DNA of 64,000 nt from Mycolicibacterium fluoranthenivorans. Lineage in GTDB: Bacteria > Actinomycetota > Actinomycetes > Mycobacteriales > Mycobacteriaceae. Both the position numbers and the translations under genes were made by a program. Of this stretch, positions 36,926-45,170 are shown piece after piece; position 1 is the first letter of the stretch, and the number at the start of each line of letters is the position of its first letter. Under the pieces are notes generated by a model that was not told where the DNA came from, made no database searches, and saw only the letters and a list, made by a program, of their open reading frames with translations. The DNA is taken from assembly GCF_011758805.1 (NCBI RefSeq), contig NZ_JAANOW010000001.1:1984001-2048000 (forward strand), read 5' to 3'.

Positions 36926-37243
36926 ATGAGAAGCGTTGTATTGGTGGCGGTACTGGTCGGCACGGCTATTGCGGTGAGCCCGCTGGCGTCGGCGGAACCG
37001 TCGTGGACCATGCCGAACCTGATCGGCAGGGACCTGCAGGGCGCCCAGGATTCGATCCAGTCGTTGACGCACGATGCGGTGTGGTCCACGAGCTCGACGG
37101 ACCTGACCGGCAGGGGTCGGACGCAGATCAGCGACCGCGACTGGCAGGTGTGCAGCTCGACGCCGCCGCCCGGAGCGAAGTTCACCGCGACCACGAAGGT
37201 TGGTTTCGGGGTGGTGCGGTTCGATTCGGAGACATGTCCGTAG
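36926..37243 (+). CDS. Small exported PASTA-domain protein
   Basis: 105 residues. The signal peptide ends in ASA before EPSW. The mature part starts MPNLIGRDLQGAQDSIQSL, the N-terminal half of a PASTA domain, and continues with two Cys (VCSSTPPPGAKFT and ETCP) that may pair. ATG 36926 has an AGGAGG ribosome site eight bases upstream. PASTA domains bind muropeptides or beta-lactams in kinases and PBPs; a free secreted one is of unknown role. Confidence 0.78.
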   Translation: MRSVVLVAVLVGTAIAVSPLASAEPSWTMPNLIGRDLQGAQDSIQSLTHDAVWSTSSTDLTGRGRTQISDRDWQVCSSTPPPGAKFTATTKVGFGVVRFDSETCP

Positions 37244-37325
37244 GCGGCGGGTCTGCCCGAACAGTGCGCCTTGGTGTTTCCTGTGTGCGATATCCTGCAG
37301 ATTCTGATGCTGCTAGGTGGGGGCC

Positions 37326-37568
37326 ATGGGGAGCAATCTGGATGTGGATGTCGATGTCGATGTCGGTGGCGTGCGTGCCGCCTCCTCGGCGAGCGCCGAG
37401 ATCGCAACAACGCTCGCACGCGGCGATGCCACGCCGGAGGTCATGACGTGGCCGAGCCCGTCGCGCAGCGGACACCGGCCGAACTATCGAAGCTGTTCGT
37501 GTTTCCGGGGCAAGCCTGGGGCAAGGTGGACATTGCCTACGCCACGATACCGGGCGAGCCGCGGCTGA
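37326..37568 (+). pseudogene. Possible broken EspC/ESX-substrate-like ORF
   Basis: ATG 37326 opens MGSNLDVDVDVDVGG followed by VRAASSASAEIATTLARGD, which has the composition of the first helix of EspC-like type VII substrates. After about residue 40 the frame turns into a shadow of the overlapping gene at 37448. A hexamer tract (GATGTN)4 at 37341-37364 encodes the DVDVDVDV run. This is either a truncated remnant or a very short real gene; low confidence. Confidence 0.35.
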
Positions 37569-38107
37569 TTGGTCCGCCCGACGAGGTGTGCCACGACGAT
37601 CCGTTACGGGTCAGCAGCTACGCCGGGGTGTCGAGCAGTGATCAACCCGCCGACCTCGATGCGCTGGTGAAGTACAGCGGAATGCACTCTGACAACGGCA
37701 GCGATACACCCGTGCCTGTCGTCTATCGAGAGCATCCGGGTGTCGATTCCTTTGAGCGCATGCGGGCCTGGGGTTCGCTGTGCCAATCGCGCCGATCTGC
37801 GGTTCCGCAGGTCTGTAAGTCCAGCGGAGTGAAGCCCCTGTTCGTGGCCCTTGCGGCGACAATCGAGGGTGAGCAGGTGCTGGGGTATCGGCGGTTTGAC
37901 CCGGTCGAGTTCGGAGGCGGGCACGCCGGCCATCCGTCGTGTGGTGCGACTGCTCGGGCGGCGCGCACTGTGCGCGTAGCCGGGCTGCTGATCCACACAG
38001 AATTGGCGGTGGACACGACTGATGGATCACCGGATTGGGCGCCTTCTGCTGCGGCATTGGATGAGCAGGTTGCGCAGGTCATCACGGCTATTCAGCACGC
38101 TCAATGA
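37448..38107 (+). CDS. Hypothetical protein
   Basis: 219 residues from GTG 37448. Five to six Cys (e.g. DEVCHDDPL, WGSLCQSRR, VPQVCKSSG, HPSCGATA) are scattered through the chain, and there is no signal peptide or membrane segment. The N-terminal LSKLFVFPGQAWGKVDIAYATIPGEPR looks like a folded domain. I do not recognise it. It overlaps the tail of the broken EspC-like frame. The real start may be slightly different because no strong ribosome site is visible. Confidence 0.6.
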   Translation: MAEPVAQRTPAELSKLFVFPGQAWGKVDIAYATIPGEPRLIGPPDEVCHDDPLRVSSYAGVSSSDQPADLDALVKYSGMHSDNGSDTPVPVVYREHPGVDSFERMRAWGSLCQSRRSAVPQVCKSSGVKPLFVALAATIEGEQVLGYRRFDPVEFGGGHAGHPSCGATARAARTVRVAGLLIHTELAVDTTDGSPDWAPSAAALDEQVAQVITAIQHAQ

Positions 38108-38184
38108 GATGTCGGGGGCCGGGCGTGCCGTCCGCGCTATGAACGTGGGAAGAAGGCGGCGCCAAGCCAAGTAGGCACGCCGAG

Positions 38185-39267
38185 ATGCGCGGCGCCGGGC
38201 AAGGCGCGAGCGACAAGTACGGGGAGCCGACGCTGGTCGATGCCGTGCGGAATTCACTTGCAGACGGCCATCCGCTGGCCTTGCTGCAAGCGATGGGAGT
38301 GGTGGTGGAAAAGGGAACGCCGTATGTGTTCTCGCGCCTCACACTGGGTGAGTCAAACCCGCTAGGCCTCTCGGTGTTCGTCGATAACCTCTCCGTTGCA
38401 ACGGATATCGAGCACACCATGGCTTTGGCGGTGCTCACCGAATTGATGGTTGACAACCCCGCGTTGCAGCGGCGATGCCGAGTGGAAGTCGAGTTCCGGG
38501 GTGGCCGGTTAGCGGCGTGGATCAGAGATCTCCCGCGCACACGGGTGTATCGCGCTGTCCGGATTGGGCACGCGCTCGGTGATCGCGACCAACTGCTGCT
38601 TGATGTTCGGATGGCCGATCATCAAGGGGCTGTCGCAGTCATGATCGACCACCTGGCATTCTCCGACGTCAGCGACCTCGGAGTCACGCGCGAATCATTC
38701 GATGCCGCTGTGGCGCACGCCCGCGACCTCGGCGCTCCGGTTGTCGAGATGGACCTCGCCGACGCACGCGCGTGGATCGAGCAGGGGGTGGAGAATGTCA
38801 TCATCCCGCGCGCCGACGATTCGCGGCTCGGTTTCCCTGCGGTGCTGCGCTGGTTGCTCACCAGGCTGCCGGCGGGCGGGCAGCTTCGGAAGTCTCCGCG
38901 CGACGACTACCGCGCGGTGTCGACGGTGTTCGACGCGTTCTTCACCTCGCCGCAGGGCGCACGATTTACGCCGCGTGATGCGTATGAGGAACTACTCAGC
39001 CAGATCGTCGACAGCGGAACCGGGGATCCGTTGCGCTGGAGCGAATATCGCGCACGGCGCGCGATGGATTTTCTTTCGTATGATAGCTGTGGGACTGTGG
39101 ATGTCCTGATCGACGCACCTGATTTGCTGCGCGTCTTCATACCGATTGCTCACGCGCTCAGTGGGATCGCACCCGCGCTGACCGACCGAGTGCTGGCAGT
39201 CATTGACGAAGCGGAGCCGGCGTTTCGCGAGCGGGTGATCGCGGAGGCAAAGAAGTGGGATGACTAG
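38185..39267 (+). CDS. Hypothetical protein
   Basis: 360 residues, soluble, mixed alpha/beta by composition, with no signal peptide. The N-terminus (EPTLVDAVRNSLADGHPLALLQAMGVV) and a repeated VENVIIPRADDSRLG region are not diagnostic. No known family is recognised. It follows the 37448 gene by 77 bases and may be in the same transcript. The base composition is still high-GC mycobacterial. Confidence 0.6.
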   Translation: MRGAGQGASDKYGEPTLVDAVRNSLADGHPLALLQAMGVVVEKGTPYVFSRLTLGESNPLGLSVFVDNLSVATDIEHTMALAVLTELMVDNPALQRRCRVEVEFRGGRLAAWIRDLPRTRVYRAVRIGHALGDRDQLLLDVRMADHQGAVAVMIDHLAFSDVSDLGVTRESFDAAVAHARDLGAPVVEMDLADARAWIEQGVENVIIPRADDSRLGFPAVLRWLLTRLPAGGQLRKSPRDDYRAVSTVFDAFFTSPQGARFTPRDAYEELLSQIVDSGTGDPLRWSEYRARRAMDFLSYDSCGTVDVLIDAPDLLRVFIPIAHALSGIAPALTDRVLAVIDEAEPAFRERVIAEAKKWDD

Positions 39268-39338
39268 GACTGGGATTGGTCGGCGTAAACGTCGAGCTAG
39301 CCTTGAGTGGGAATGTCGAGTCGAGAGGGCCGCTGGTG

Positions 39339-39761
39339 ATGAGCACGTCAGACGAGTTGTCGGATTCGCTACATGGAGCCTTGTCGAAAGCCCGCATCCC
39401 CGCTGAGAATCACGAGTTCATCCAGCGCATCACGGCCGCCATCGGAATCGCCGGGTACCGCGCTATGGCTGTCGATTCCAGCAAACCCTATGTACTGACC
39501 ACCCGACGAGATGGACAGGCCGCCCTTCACATCCATTACGGGTTCACCAACGGATTCACCTCCGAGGACGAGATCGTCCGTGCTGCTGGCCAGGGCGTCG
39601 AACGTCAGGAAAGCTCTAGAAGAGGCACCTGGTACGTTGCTCATCCGCTGACGAAGGTGGCGCCGCGCGGTGAGCGTTCGCGCGACGTCCGACGTGAAGG
39701 CGGATTTTGCAGTTGCGGGATGCAGCTGTCGGTCAGCGGAGTGTGCGGGTCGTGTGACTAG
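39339..39761 (+). CDS. Hypothetical protein with C-terminal zinc-ribbon-like motif
   Basis: 140 residues from ATG 39339 (GAGAGGG upstream; a TTG at 39276 would add 21 residues). The tail FCSCGMQLSVSGVCGSCD has two Cys pairs (CSC and CGSC) ten residues apart and could bind zinc. Such tails are common in small genes of defence regions. It lies at the left edge of the defence island. Confidence 0.6.
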   Translation: MSTSDELSDSLHGALSKARIPAENHEFIQRITAAIGIAGYRAMAVDSSKPYVLTTRRDGQAALHIHYGFTNGFTSEDEIVRAAGQGVERQESSRRGTWYVAHPLTKVAPRGERSRDVRREGGFCSCGMQLSVSGVCGSCD

Positions 39762-40311
39762 GACGAGCTTGCACGGATTTGTCGCAACGGCGGGTTAGCC
39801 TCCCAGCGTGGACGTCGGCCTATACGAATCTCTGCTTACGCAACGACTCTGTTCCAGATCGCGTTGGTTGGCCGCTGCGGTACCGTCGCGGTGTCAATGC
39901 CCTTGAACCGCATTGCGCGATTCGTACCTTCGTCACAGTCGCCGATCTCCAGCTCATGCAACGCTCCGTCATATTCGGCACTCCAACACCCCGGTGCTCG
40001 GCCTGCGGAGACACGCGCCTGCGCTCACCGTCACCCCGCCAGTCACGAGCCCTGGCTACGATCACTCGACCCTGCCCAACGGAAACCAGGGATAGCGTGA
40101 GGATCGACGTAGTCGAGCGAGCTCCAAGTGTGCGTTGATCTGTGGCAACCATGTCCCTACCCATTAACCCCAGGCGGATTCCCCGTATGACAATCGTGAC
40201 ATCCACCCCGTCGCCTCCGGACCGCGGTTCACTCGACCCTCAGACCGCGACCCTTCTGGATAGCCACATAGCAAGTCAGAATGGGCTCTCCGTAGTTCTC
40301 TTCGGTCGCTG
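39762..40311. other. Possible degraded helicase start; otherwise no gene seen
   Basis: GTG 39808 reads VDVGLYESLLTQRL in frame, a typical opening of DUF3427-type defence helicases, with a TAGCCT -10-like box six bases upstream that would suit a leaderless start. The frame dies within 32 codons, and related fragments (PLRYRRGVNALEP, then AHATLRHI) appear in the other two frames up to about 39990. The rest up to 40311 holds no plausible gene. I read this as a weakly supported pseudogene remnant. Confidence 0.3.
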
Positions 40312-41244
40312 TTGCCGTCAACAACTAACGTTCCAAAAGAGTTACCCAAAGCCGGGACACTAGGAATTGACGTCAGAGTCGGCGAGACCATTCAGGACGC
40401 CGCCGTGCGACTCGAACAGCCATGGTCGCCACAGTGGCTCTTCGAGGCTGGTCATCACGTCGTCGACACGGGCGGTGCCGTCCTCGGCGCCAACGATGTA
40501 GCAACTACTGCCGGTGCGATCAAGTGGCAACCCCCGGTCCGACTGCCGCGAGTCGACGATAACGTCAACGTTGGTTCAAACGCCGACAGTCAGAACCGAC
40601 GACTTGCGGGCGAAGTAGCTCTCGCCGCGCTCTGGCGTCGCGCAGCTACGGCGAACAGTATCGGGGTGCACGGGAAGACCGACATCCGTCCTCCGAAGAC
40701 CCTGCAGGGGAACACCAGGGGAGCACGTTTCAAGAACGCGCTCCTTTATAGCTTCCGCCTCGGGCTCCCGAGCGATTGGATAATCGAGGGAGAACTTCCC
40801 CTCGAGAAGATCTATGGACTTCACCTTCGGCGAGACGTCGGAGCACGTAGTAGCGACATCGTGGTCTTCGATGAACGCAAACGACTCGTTGCAGTCATCA
40901 GCAGCAAATGGACGTGGCGTTCTGACAGAGGGACCGAAGCCGCGCAAATGGTGCCTCTCCGCCGGTACAGGCCGGATGTTCCGTACGTTCTCGTCACTTC
41001 CGAGGTGCCGCGTCTTCGAAACATTGCCGACGAAAGTGCTGAGGACAGGATCTACTGCGTCTGCCCCGAGTGGGCCGCTGCCGTGGTCACATTGCGGGAA
41101 CTCGGCGATCCGCGAGTAGGCCCTATCAAATTCTCCACGTTGTCTGCCTTGCTTACCGAGGGTGAGCGTCTCATCGAAGTCCTTCAGCTCCGTGATGTGA
41201 CCAACCTTATCGACGACTTACGAACCAGCGGTCGTCTCGGTTGA
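40312..41244 (+). CDS. NgoMIV-like type II restriction endonuclease
   Basis: 310 residues from TTG 40312 (no ATG or GTG in frame after the TAG at 40261). The segment VISSKWTWRSDRG, followed by YVLVTSEVPRLRNIA and IYCVCPEW, matches my memory of NgoMIV (S-x-K-W-T-x-R-S-D-R), which cuts GCCGGC. The N-terminal VGSNADSQNRRLAGEVA also resembles NgoMIV's NADGSN region. The metal-binding Asp would be in SSDIVVFDERK and the catalytic Lys in SSK. It is convergent with vsr and part of the restriction-modification locus. Confidence 0.72.
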   Translation: MPSTTNVPKELPKAGTLGIDVRVGETIQDAAVRLEQPWSPQWLFEAGHHVVDTGGAVLGANDVATTAGAIKWQPPVRLPRVDDNVNVGSNADSQNRRLAGEVALAALWRRAATANSIGVHGKTDIRPPKTLQGNTRGARFKNALLYSFRLGLPSDWIIEGELPLEKIYGLHLRRDVGARSSDIVVFDERKRLVAVISSKWTWRSDRGTEAAQMVPLRRYRPDVPYVLVTSEVPRLRNIADESAEDRIYCVCPEWAAAVVTLRELGDPRVGPIKFSTLSALLTEGERLIEVLQLRDVTNLIDDLRTSGRLG

Positions 41245-41270
41245 GTCGCCTGCGCCTCCTACGTCAGACC

Positions 41271-41705
41271 CTACGGCCTCCGCCACTGGGGTCGAAATCG
41301 CACGGTTTCCACGATCTGTGCCGCGACTTCGGTCGGATCTTCGTGCTCCCAGAACCGCAGCACGATCCAGCCCGCCTCATTGAGCACGGAGTTGACCCGC
41401 TCATCGCGAGCGCGGTTGGTGGTCACCTTTTTTGCCCAGAATTCTGCGTTCCGTTTGGCGACGGTGTGGTGCCGTGGACATCCATGCCAGAAACACCCGT
41501 CGATAAACACCGCGAGCCTCGCACGAGTGAACACGAGGTCGGCTTTGAGCCTTCGGTTACTCGTCAGTGGCGCAAAGTCCACTCGGTAGCGCAGTCCGGC
41601 GGCGTGAACCAACCGACGCACGGCCAGTTCGGGCAGGGTGTCTCGACGGCGGTTGGCTCGCATGCTCGCTCGAACCCCGGCACTAGACGCCCAACTGTCG
41701 GTCAC
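41271..41705 (-). CDS. vsr: Very short patch repair endonuclease
   Basis: 144 residues from GTG 41705. ANRRRDTLPELAVRRLVHAAGLRYRVDF, the Asp in LKADLVF and the FIDGCFWHGCPRH motif are Vsr signatures. Vsr nicks T:G mismatches made by deamination of 5-methylcytosine. It sits between the NgoMIV-like endonuclease and the C5 methyltransferase, the expected place for such a repair gene. A longer frame to 41921 is possible but has no family similarity upstream. Confidence 0.93.
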   Translation of the reverse strand: MTDSWASSAGVRASMRANRRRDTLPELAVRRLVHAAGLRYRVDFAPLTSNRRLKADLVFTRARLAVFIDGCFWHGCPRHHTVAKRNAEFWAKKVTTNRARDERVNSVLNEAGWIVLRFWEHEDPTEVAAQIVETVRFRPQWRRP

Positions 41706-41845
41706 AATATTCAGTGTGAACCCGCACCGGCGGTGACCGCTCAGGGCCGGAGCGGCAGCCGAGATCAGTTCCATTTCCCGAGGTAGAGACGCTGCCCGGC
41801 GAGTCGGTACCGGCGGTTGTCGGCGCCTGTCGATAGCATCACCGT

Positions 41846-42934
41846 GTGGTGGACATGATCGACCTGTTCGCAGGTTGCGGGGGCATGACGGCGGGATTCG
41901 TCGCTGAGAAGTACACCCCACTGCTCTCTGTCGAGTTCAACCTGCATGCCGCTGCGACGTACGCGGCCAATTTCGGCGAAGATCACACCATCTTCGGTGA
42001 CATAAAGGATGTGGCCCGCAAGCAGATCCCACGCGCCGATCTGGTCGTCGGCGGCCCTCCCTGCCAGGGCTTTTCAAACCTTGGCTCGAAGAACATCGAT
42101 GATCCACGCAACCAGCTGTGGCGCGAATACCTGCGCGTGGTCAGTATCGCGAAGCCCAAGGTATTCGTCATCGAGAACGTCGACCGCTTCTTGAAATCGG
42201 CCGAGTTCGAGCTGCTAAAGAACGAGGCGGACTGCGGATCACTCAAGGGCTACAAGTTGAGCTACGGTCACCTTAATGCCGCAGACTTCGGCGTCGCCCA
42301 GCGACGCATTCGCACCATCGTCATCGGCTCCCGAGTCGGTCAGATAGAGCTGCCGAAGGCAACCCACGCGAGAAATCCCGCGCCCGGGTCCGAGCTGCTG
42401 CGATGGAACGGCACCAAGACGCAGATCAAAGACCTCCCCGCGCGGCCCCCGACCAACAGTCTGCCCGCGAGCACGGTCCAGTTCTTCGGTGAAATCGTGC
42501 CGGGAGTGTTCAAGGCCCCACAACTGCACATCGGCCGCAACCCGACACAGCTGTCGTTGCAGCGATACGACCATGTGCCGCCAGGTGGCGGCCGCTTCGA
42601 TGTGCCCGATCATCTACTGCCACGCTGCTGGCGCGAGAAGCCCACTGGCACAACCGATGTCATGGGCCGAATGCAGTGGGATTTCCCTTCACACACAATC
42701 CGAACCGAGTTTTACAAGCCAGAGAAAGGTGCGTACTTACACCCGCAGTGGGATGCTCGCGGCCGCAAACGGGTGAACCGACCGATCACACATCTGGAGG
42801 CCGCGCGATTACAGGGCTTTCACGACGACTTCCTCTGGTGTGGGACCAAAATCGAAATCGCCCGCCAGATCGGCAACGCGGTCCCAGTCGGCCTCGCTCA
42901 GGTAATCGCGAAGCACCTCAAGCCGTACCTGTGA
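41846..42934 (+). CDS. DNA cytosine-5 methyltransferase
   Basis: 362 residues. Motif I DLFAGCGGMTAGF, IV GGPPCQGFSNLG (catalytic Cys), VI ENVDRF, VIII QRRIRTIVIGSR and X QIGNAVPVGLAQ are in order, a complete C5 methyltransferase. GTG 41846 is only seven bases after a TAGCAT -10-like box (41834-41839), so the mRNA may be leaderless. It protects against the flanking endonucleases; if both cut GCCGGC, one methylase would guard against two enzymes. Confidence 0.95.
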   Translation: MVDMIDLFAGCGGMTAGFVAEKYTPLLSVEFNLHAAATYAANFGEDHTIFGDIKDVARKQIPRADLVVGGPPCQGFSNLGSKNIDDPRNQLWREYLRVVSIAKPKVFVIENVDRFLKSAEFELLKNEADCGSLKGYKLSYGHLNAADFGVAQRRIRTIVIGSRVGQIELPKATHARNPAPGSELLRWNGTKTQIKDLPARPPTNSLPASTVQFFGEIVPGVFKAPQLHIGRNPTQLSLQRYDHVPPGGGRFDVPDHLLPRCWREKPTGTTDVMGRMQWDFPSHTIRTEFYKPEKGAYLHPQWDARGRKRVNRPITHLEAARLQGFHDDFLWCGTKIEIARQIGNAVPVGLAQVIAKHLKPYL

Positions 42935-44097
42935 GCGAGCCGGATTCTCTGCCGTTCGACATCGCGTTTCCGCCGTCTGTCGAGGCGCCGGAAGCAGGAT
43001 TCCAGGATTCACGCGCTCGCGCAATCCGTCGTCGCCGCAACACCTTCCGCGAGCATCCGGCGCCTACCCAGCCAATGGGAAAGATGCTGCGGGCGTGGAC
43101 GTTACACAGCGGGTTGGACCAGGAAGCCCCCGCCGAGTTGACACCGTTCGTCGACTGGTTCGAGAAAGAACCCGAAGCGCGTGAACGATTCCGGTGGGCC
43201 CTGCGCGACTCGCTCGACGAACTGCTGGACGGACAGCGGACCGGACGGTGGGCGTATCAACACCTGTCGAAGACCGAGAAGACGTACCTGGGCACCGCCG
43301 TCGAGGTAAATCTGACCAAGGAGTTCGAGTTTCCGAACGGCGAACACCTCGACTGGCGGATCGCCGGCATCGACATCGACTGCAAGTTCTCAAAGGATCT
43401 CGGCGGATGGGAGATCCCCATGGAGATGTACCTGTGTGTCGACCACGGCGGACGTCAGGGCAAAGCAGATCACCCTGCGCTGTTGACATGGTTCGACGAC
43501 ACAACAAACCAATGGGCGGCAGGGCTCGTCACAGTCACCGACGACCGGCTGTGGTGGAGATCTGACAAGACAACGGGTGCGTTGATCCGCGGCTATAACC
43601 GAGACAACAAGCGGCGGTTGGCCGACACCTCCGCAGGAATCGTGTTCTGGCTATGGGGAGGTCTCCAGGTCGACCTGCCGCACAATCTCCTACTCAATCT
43701 AGACATGGACGCGCGCGGACGCATCTTGTCACCGAACTTGTCGGGCCAGAAGCGCGTCGACCAGCTCTTCCGTGAAGTGCAGGGAAGTATCGTCGGCCGT
43801 GAGACCGTCCTAACTGTGGCACAGCAAGACGACGCTCCGAAGCGTGTTCGCGACGCCCGGAAGGCACTTGGGCCAGAGGGCATCGTGATACTTGGCCACC
43901 AAGACGCGCATCCCACAATCGCTGCGGCCCTGGGTCTTCCAGTGCCGGTGAAGGGTGAGTGGATCGCTGTGCGACTCGCCCCTGCGTCGGAGGGCAGCAG
44001 TCTTCCATTCGTGACCGTACAGGGACGGCCGTGGGCAGTAGCTGGAGACAACGATCCACCCGTCGCAGCGCCAATGGACTACCGACGGTTGAACTGA
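42931..44097 (+). CDS. NaeI-family type II restriction endonuclease
   Basis: 388 residues from GTG 42931, overlapping the methyltransferase stop (GTGA). The segment VEVNLTKEFEF, then WRIAGIDIDCKFSKDLGGWEIPMEMY, contains the D-x8-DCK active site of NaeI. NaeI cuts GCCGGC after binding a second allosteric site. The C-terminal half is the DNA-binding domain of the family. Translational coupling with its methylase means both are made together. Confidence 0.9.
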   Translation: MSEPDSLPFDIAFPPSVEAPEAGFQDSRARAIRRRRNTFREHPAPTQPMGKMLRAWTLHSGLDQEAPAELTPFVDWFEKEPEARERFRWALRDSLDELLDGQRTGRWAYQHLSKTEKTYLGTAVEVNLTKEFEFPNGEHLDWRIAGIDIDCKFSKDLGGWEIPMEMYLCVDHGGRQGKADHPALLTWFDDTTNQWAAGLVTVTDDRLWWRSDKTTGALIRGYNRDNKRRLADTSAGIVFWLWGGLQVDLPHNLLLNLDMDARGRILSPNLSGQKRVDQLFREVQGSIVGRETVLTVAQQDDAPKRVRDARKALGPEGIVILGHQDAHPTIAAALGLPVPVKGEWIAVRLAPASEGSSLPFVTVQGRPWAVAGDNDPPVAAPMDYRRLN

Positions 44098-44420
44098 CGA
44101 ATGCCGCACTCCATGTTGCACGCATTGAATCCGGCGCAGAATGCCTCCCTTCGTACAAGATCATCCGTCGGTTTGCAGCTCCGTCAATCTGATCGACTGC
44201 ACATCCGTTGCAGCCGACACTGATTGGAACGAAGCAATTGACCGAGAAGCTGTCGGCCTCGACCAAGCCCAGTGCCGATGACCGCAAGATTCTCGCGGGA
44301 GCGAAAGGCGCCGTGGCTGCACTGAACGCGACGAAGCCCGGGCGACCGAGCGGCAGATCCGCCAACTGCGTCAGGGCTGGATGAGGAGCTGTGCTCACGC
44401 GGCGAAGTAGGGAGCGGGGC
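44098..44420. other. Intergenic spacer, no confident gene
   Basis: Short frames only. One of about 50 codons (44226-44380) reads LTEKLSASTKPSADDRKILAGAKGAVAALN and might be a fragment, but it has no ribosome site. The promoter of the downstream operon is presumably here. GGGAGCGGGGC directly before GTG 44421 is a good ribosome site. Confidence 0.35.
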
Positions 44421-45170
44421 GTGTCCGAGAACGTTCATCGGCTGCTGGTGGCATGGGAGGCTCTTGGCAATCCCGATCGGTGGTTCAGACCCGAGGGTTA
44501 CCACCAGGGCCTTACGCTCTGCATCATCGATGCGATCCAGTCGACCGGTTCCCACTACAACAGCGTCCGGAAAGTCGTCGGCCGCTACCGCGAATATCGC
44601 GGGGATGCGGCGATCACAGACGGTACGACAGAACTCCTTGCCACGTTCGACGCACTCGGCGGCGTCGAACCGTGGGCGCGCGAGATCGGCAACCAGAGGC
44701 CGGCCTCGACACGCAAGGGGGCCGCGTTGAAGGCCGCCGTTATTCAACAGGTTGCTCGCAATCTTCATGACGACGGTGTGCGGACCACAGGCGACCTCCA
44801 GGTCCGTGGCGCGTTGGAACCTAACAACGAGGCTCTGCGGCTGGCCACCAAGAAATTGTGGACGGGGGTCGAGGCCCAGTCCTCAGGCGTCACTTGGCAT
44901 TACGCGCTCATGCTTGCCGGCCTGCCGGGCGTCAAAGCTGATCGGATGGTGCTCCGTTTCGTCAGCCGTGCACTCAACGGCGTCGAGGTGTCACCGGAAT
45001 ACGCGGCCTCCCTGGTTCGGGACGCAGCGAAACTCATGGGCGTGTCCGCAACTGATCTTGACCACGCGATCTGGCGGAAGGAATCGGGCCGGCCCGTTTC
45101 GGTGGACCCCGAGGACGAGCAACAGCCGGTGCTCGAGGAATCCGACGGCCGTGAGGCTGGCAATCGGTGA
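44421..45170 (+). CDS. HhH-fold protein, first gene of candidate defence operon
   Basis: 249 residues from GTG 44421. The C-terminal half has WHYALMLAGLPGVKADRMVLRFVSRAL, a helix-hairpin-helix in the arrangement of HhH-GPD DNA glycosylases, and the N-terminal half (EGYHQGLTLCIIDAIQSTGSHYNSVRKVVGRY) could complete that fold. No full catalytic Lys/Asp set can be assigned, so it may be a DNA-binding or modified-base sensor. Its stop overlaps the next start (GTGA at 45167). Confidence 0.72.
   Translation: MSENVHRLLVAWEALGNPDRWFRPEGYHQGLTLCIIDAIQSTGSHYNSVRKVVGRYREYRGDAAITDGTTELLATFDALGGVEPWAREIGNQRPASTRKGAALKAAVIQQVARNLHDDGVRTTGDLQVRGALEPNNEALRLATKKLWTGVEAQSSGVTWHYALMLAGLPGVKADRMVLRFVSRALNGVEVSPEYAASLVRDAAKLMGVSATDLDHAIWRKESGRPVSVDPEDEQQPVLEESDGREAGNR

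Noticed and set aside
41271..41921. Longer vsr start at 41921
   Set aside because: The added 72 residues have no Vsr similarity and would overlap the methyltransferase start; GTG 41705 gives the normal length.
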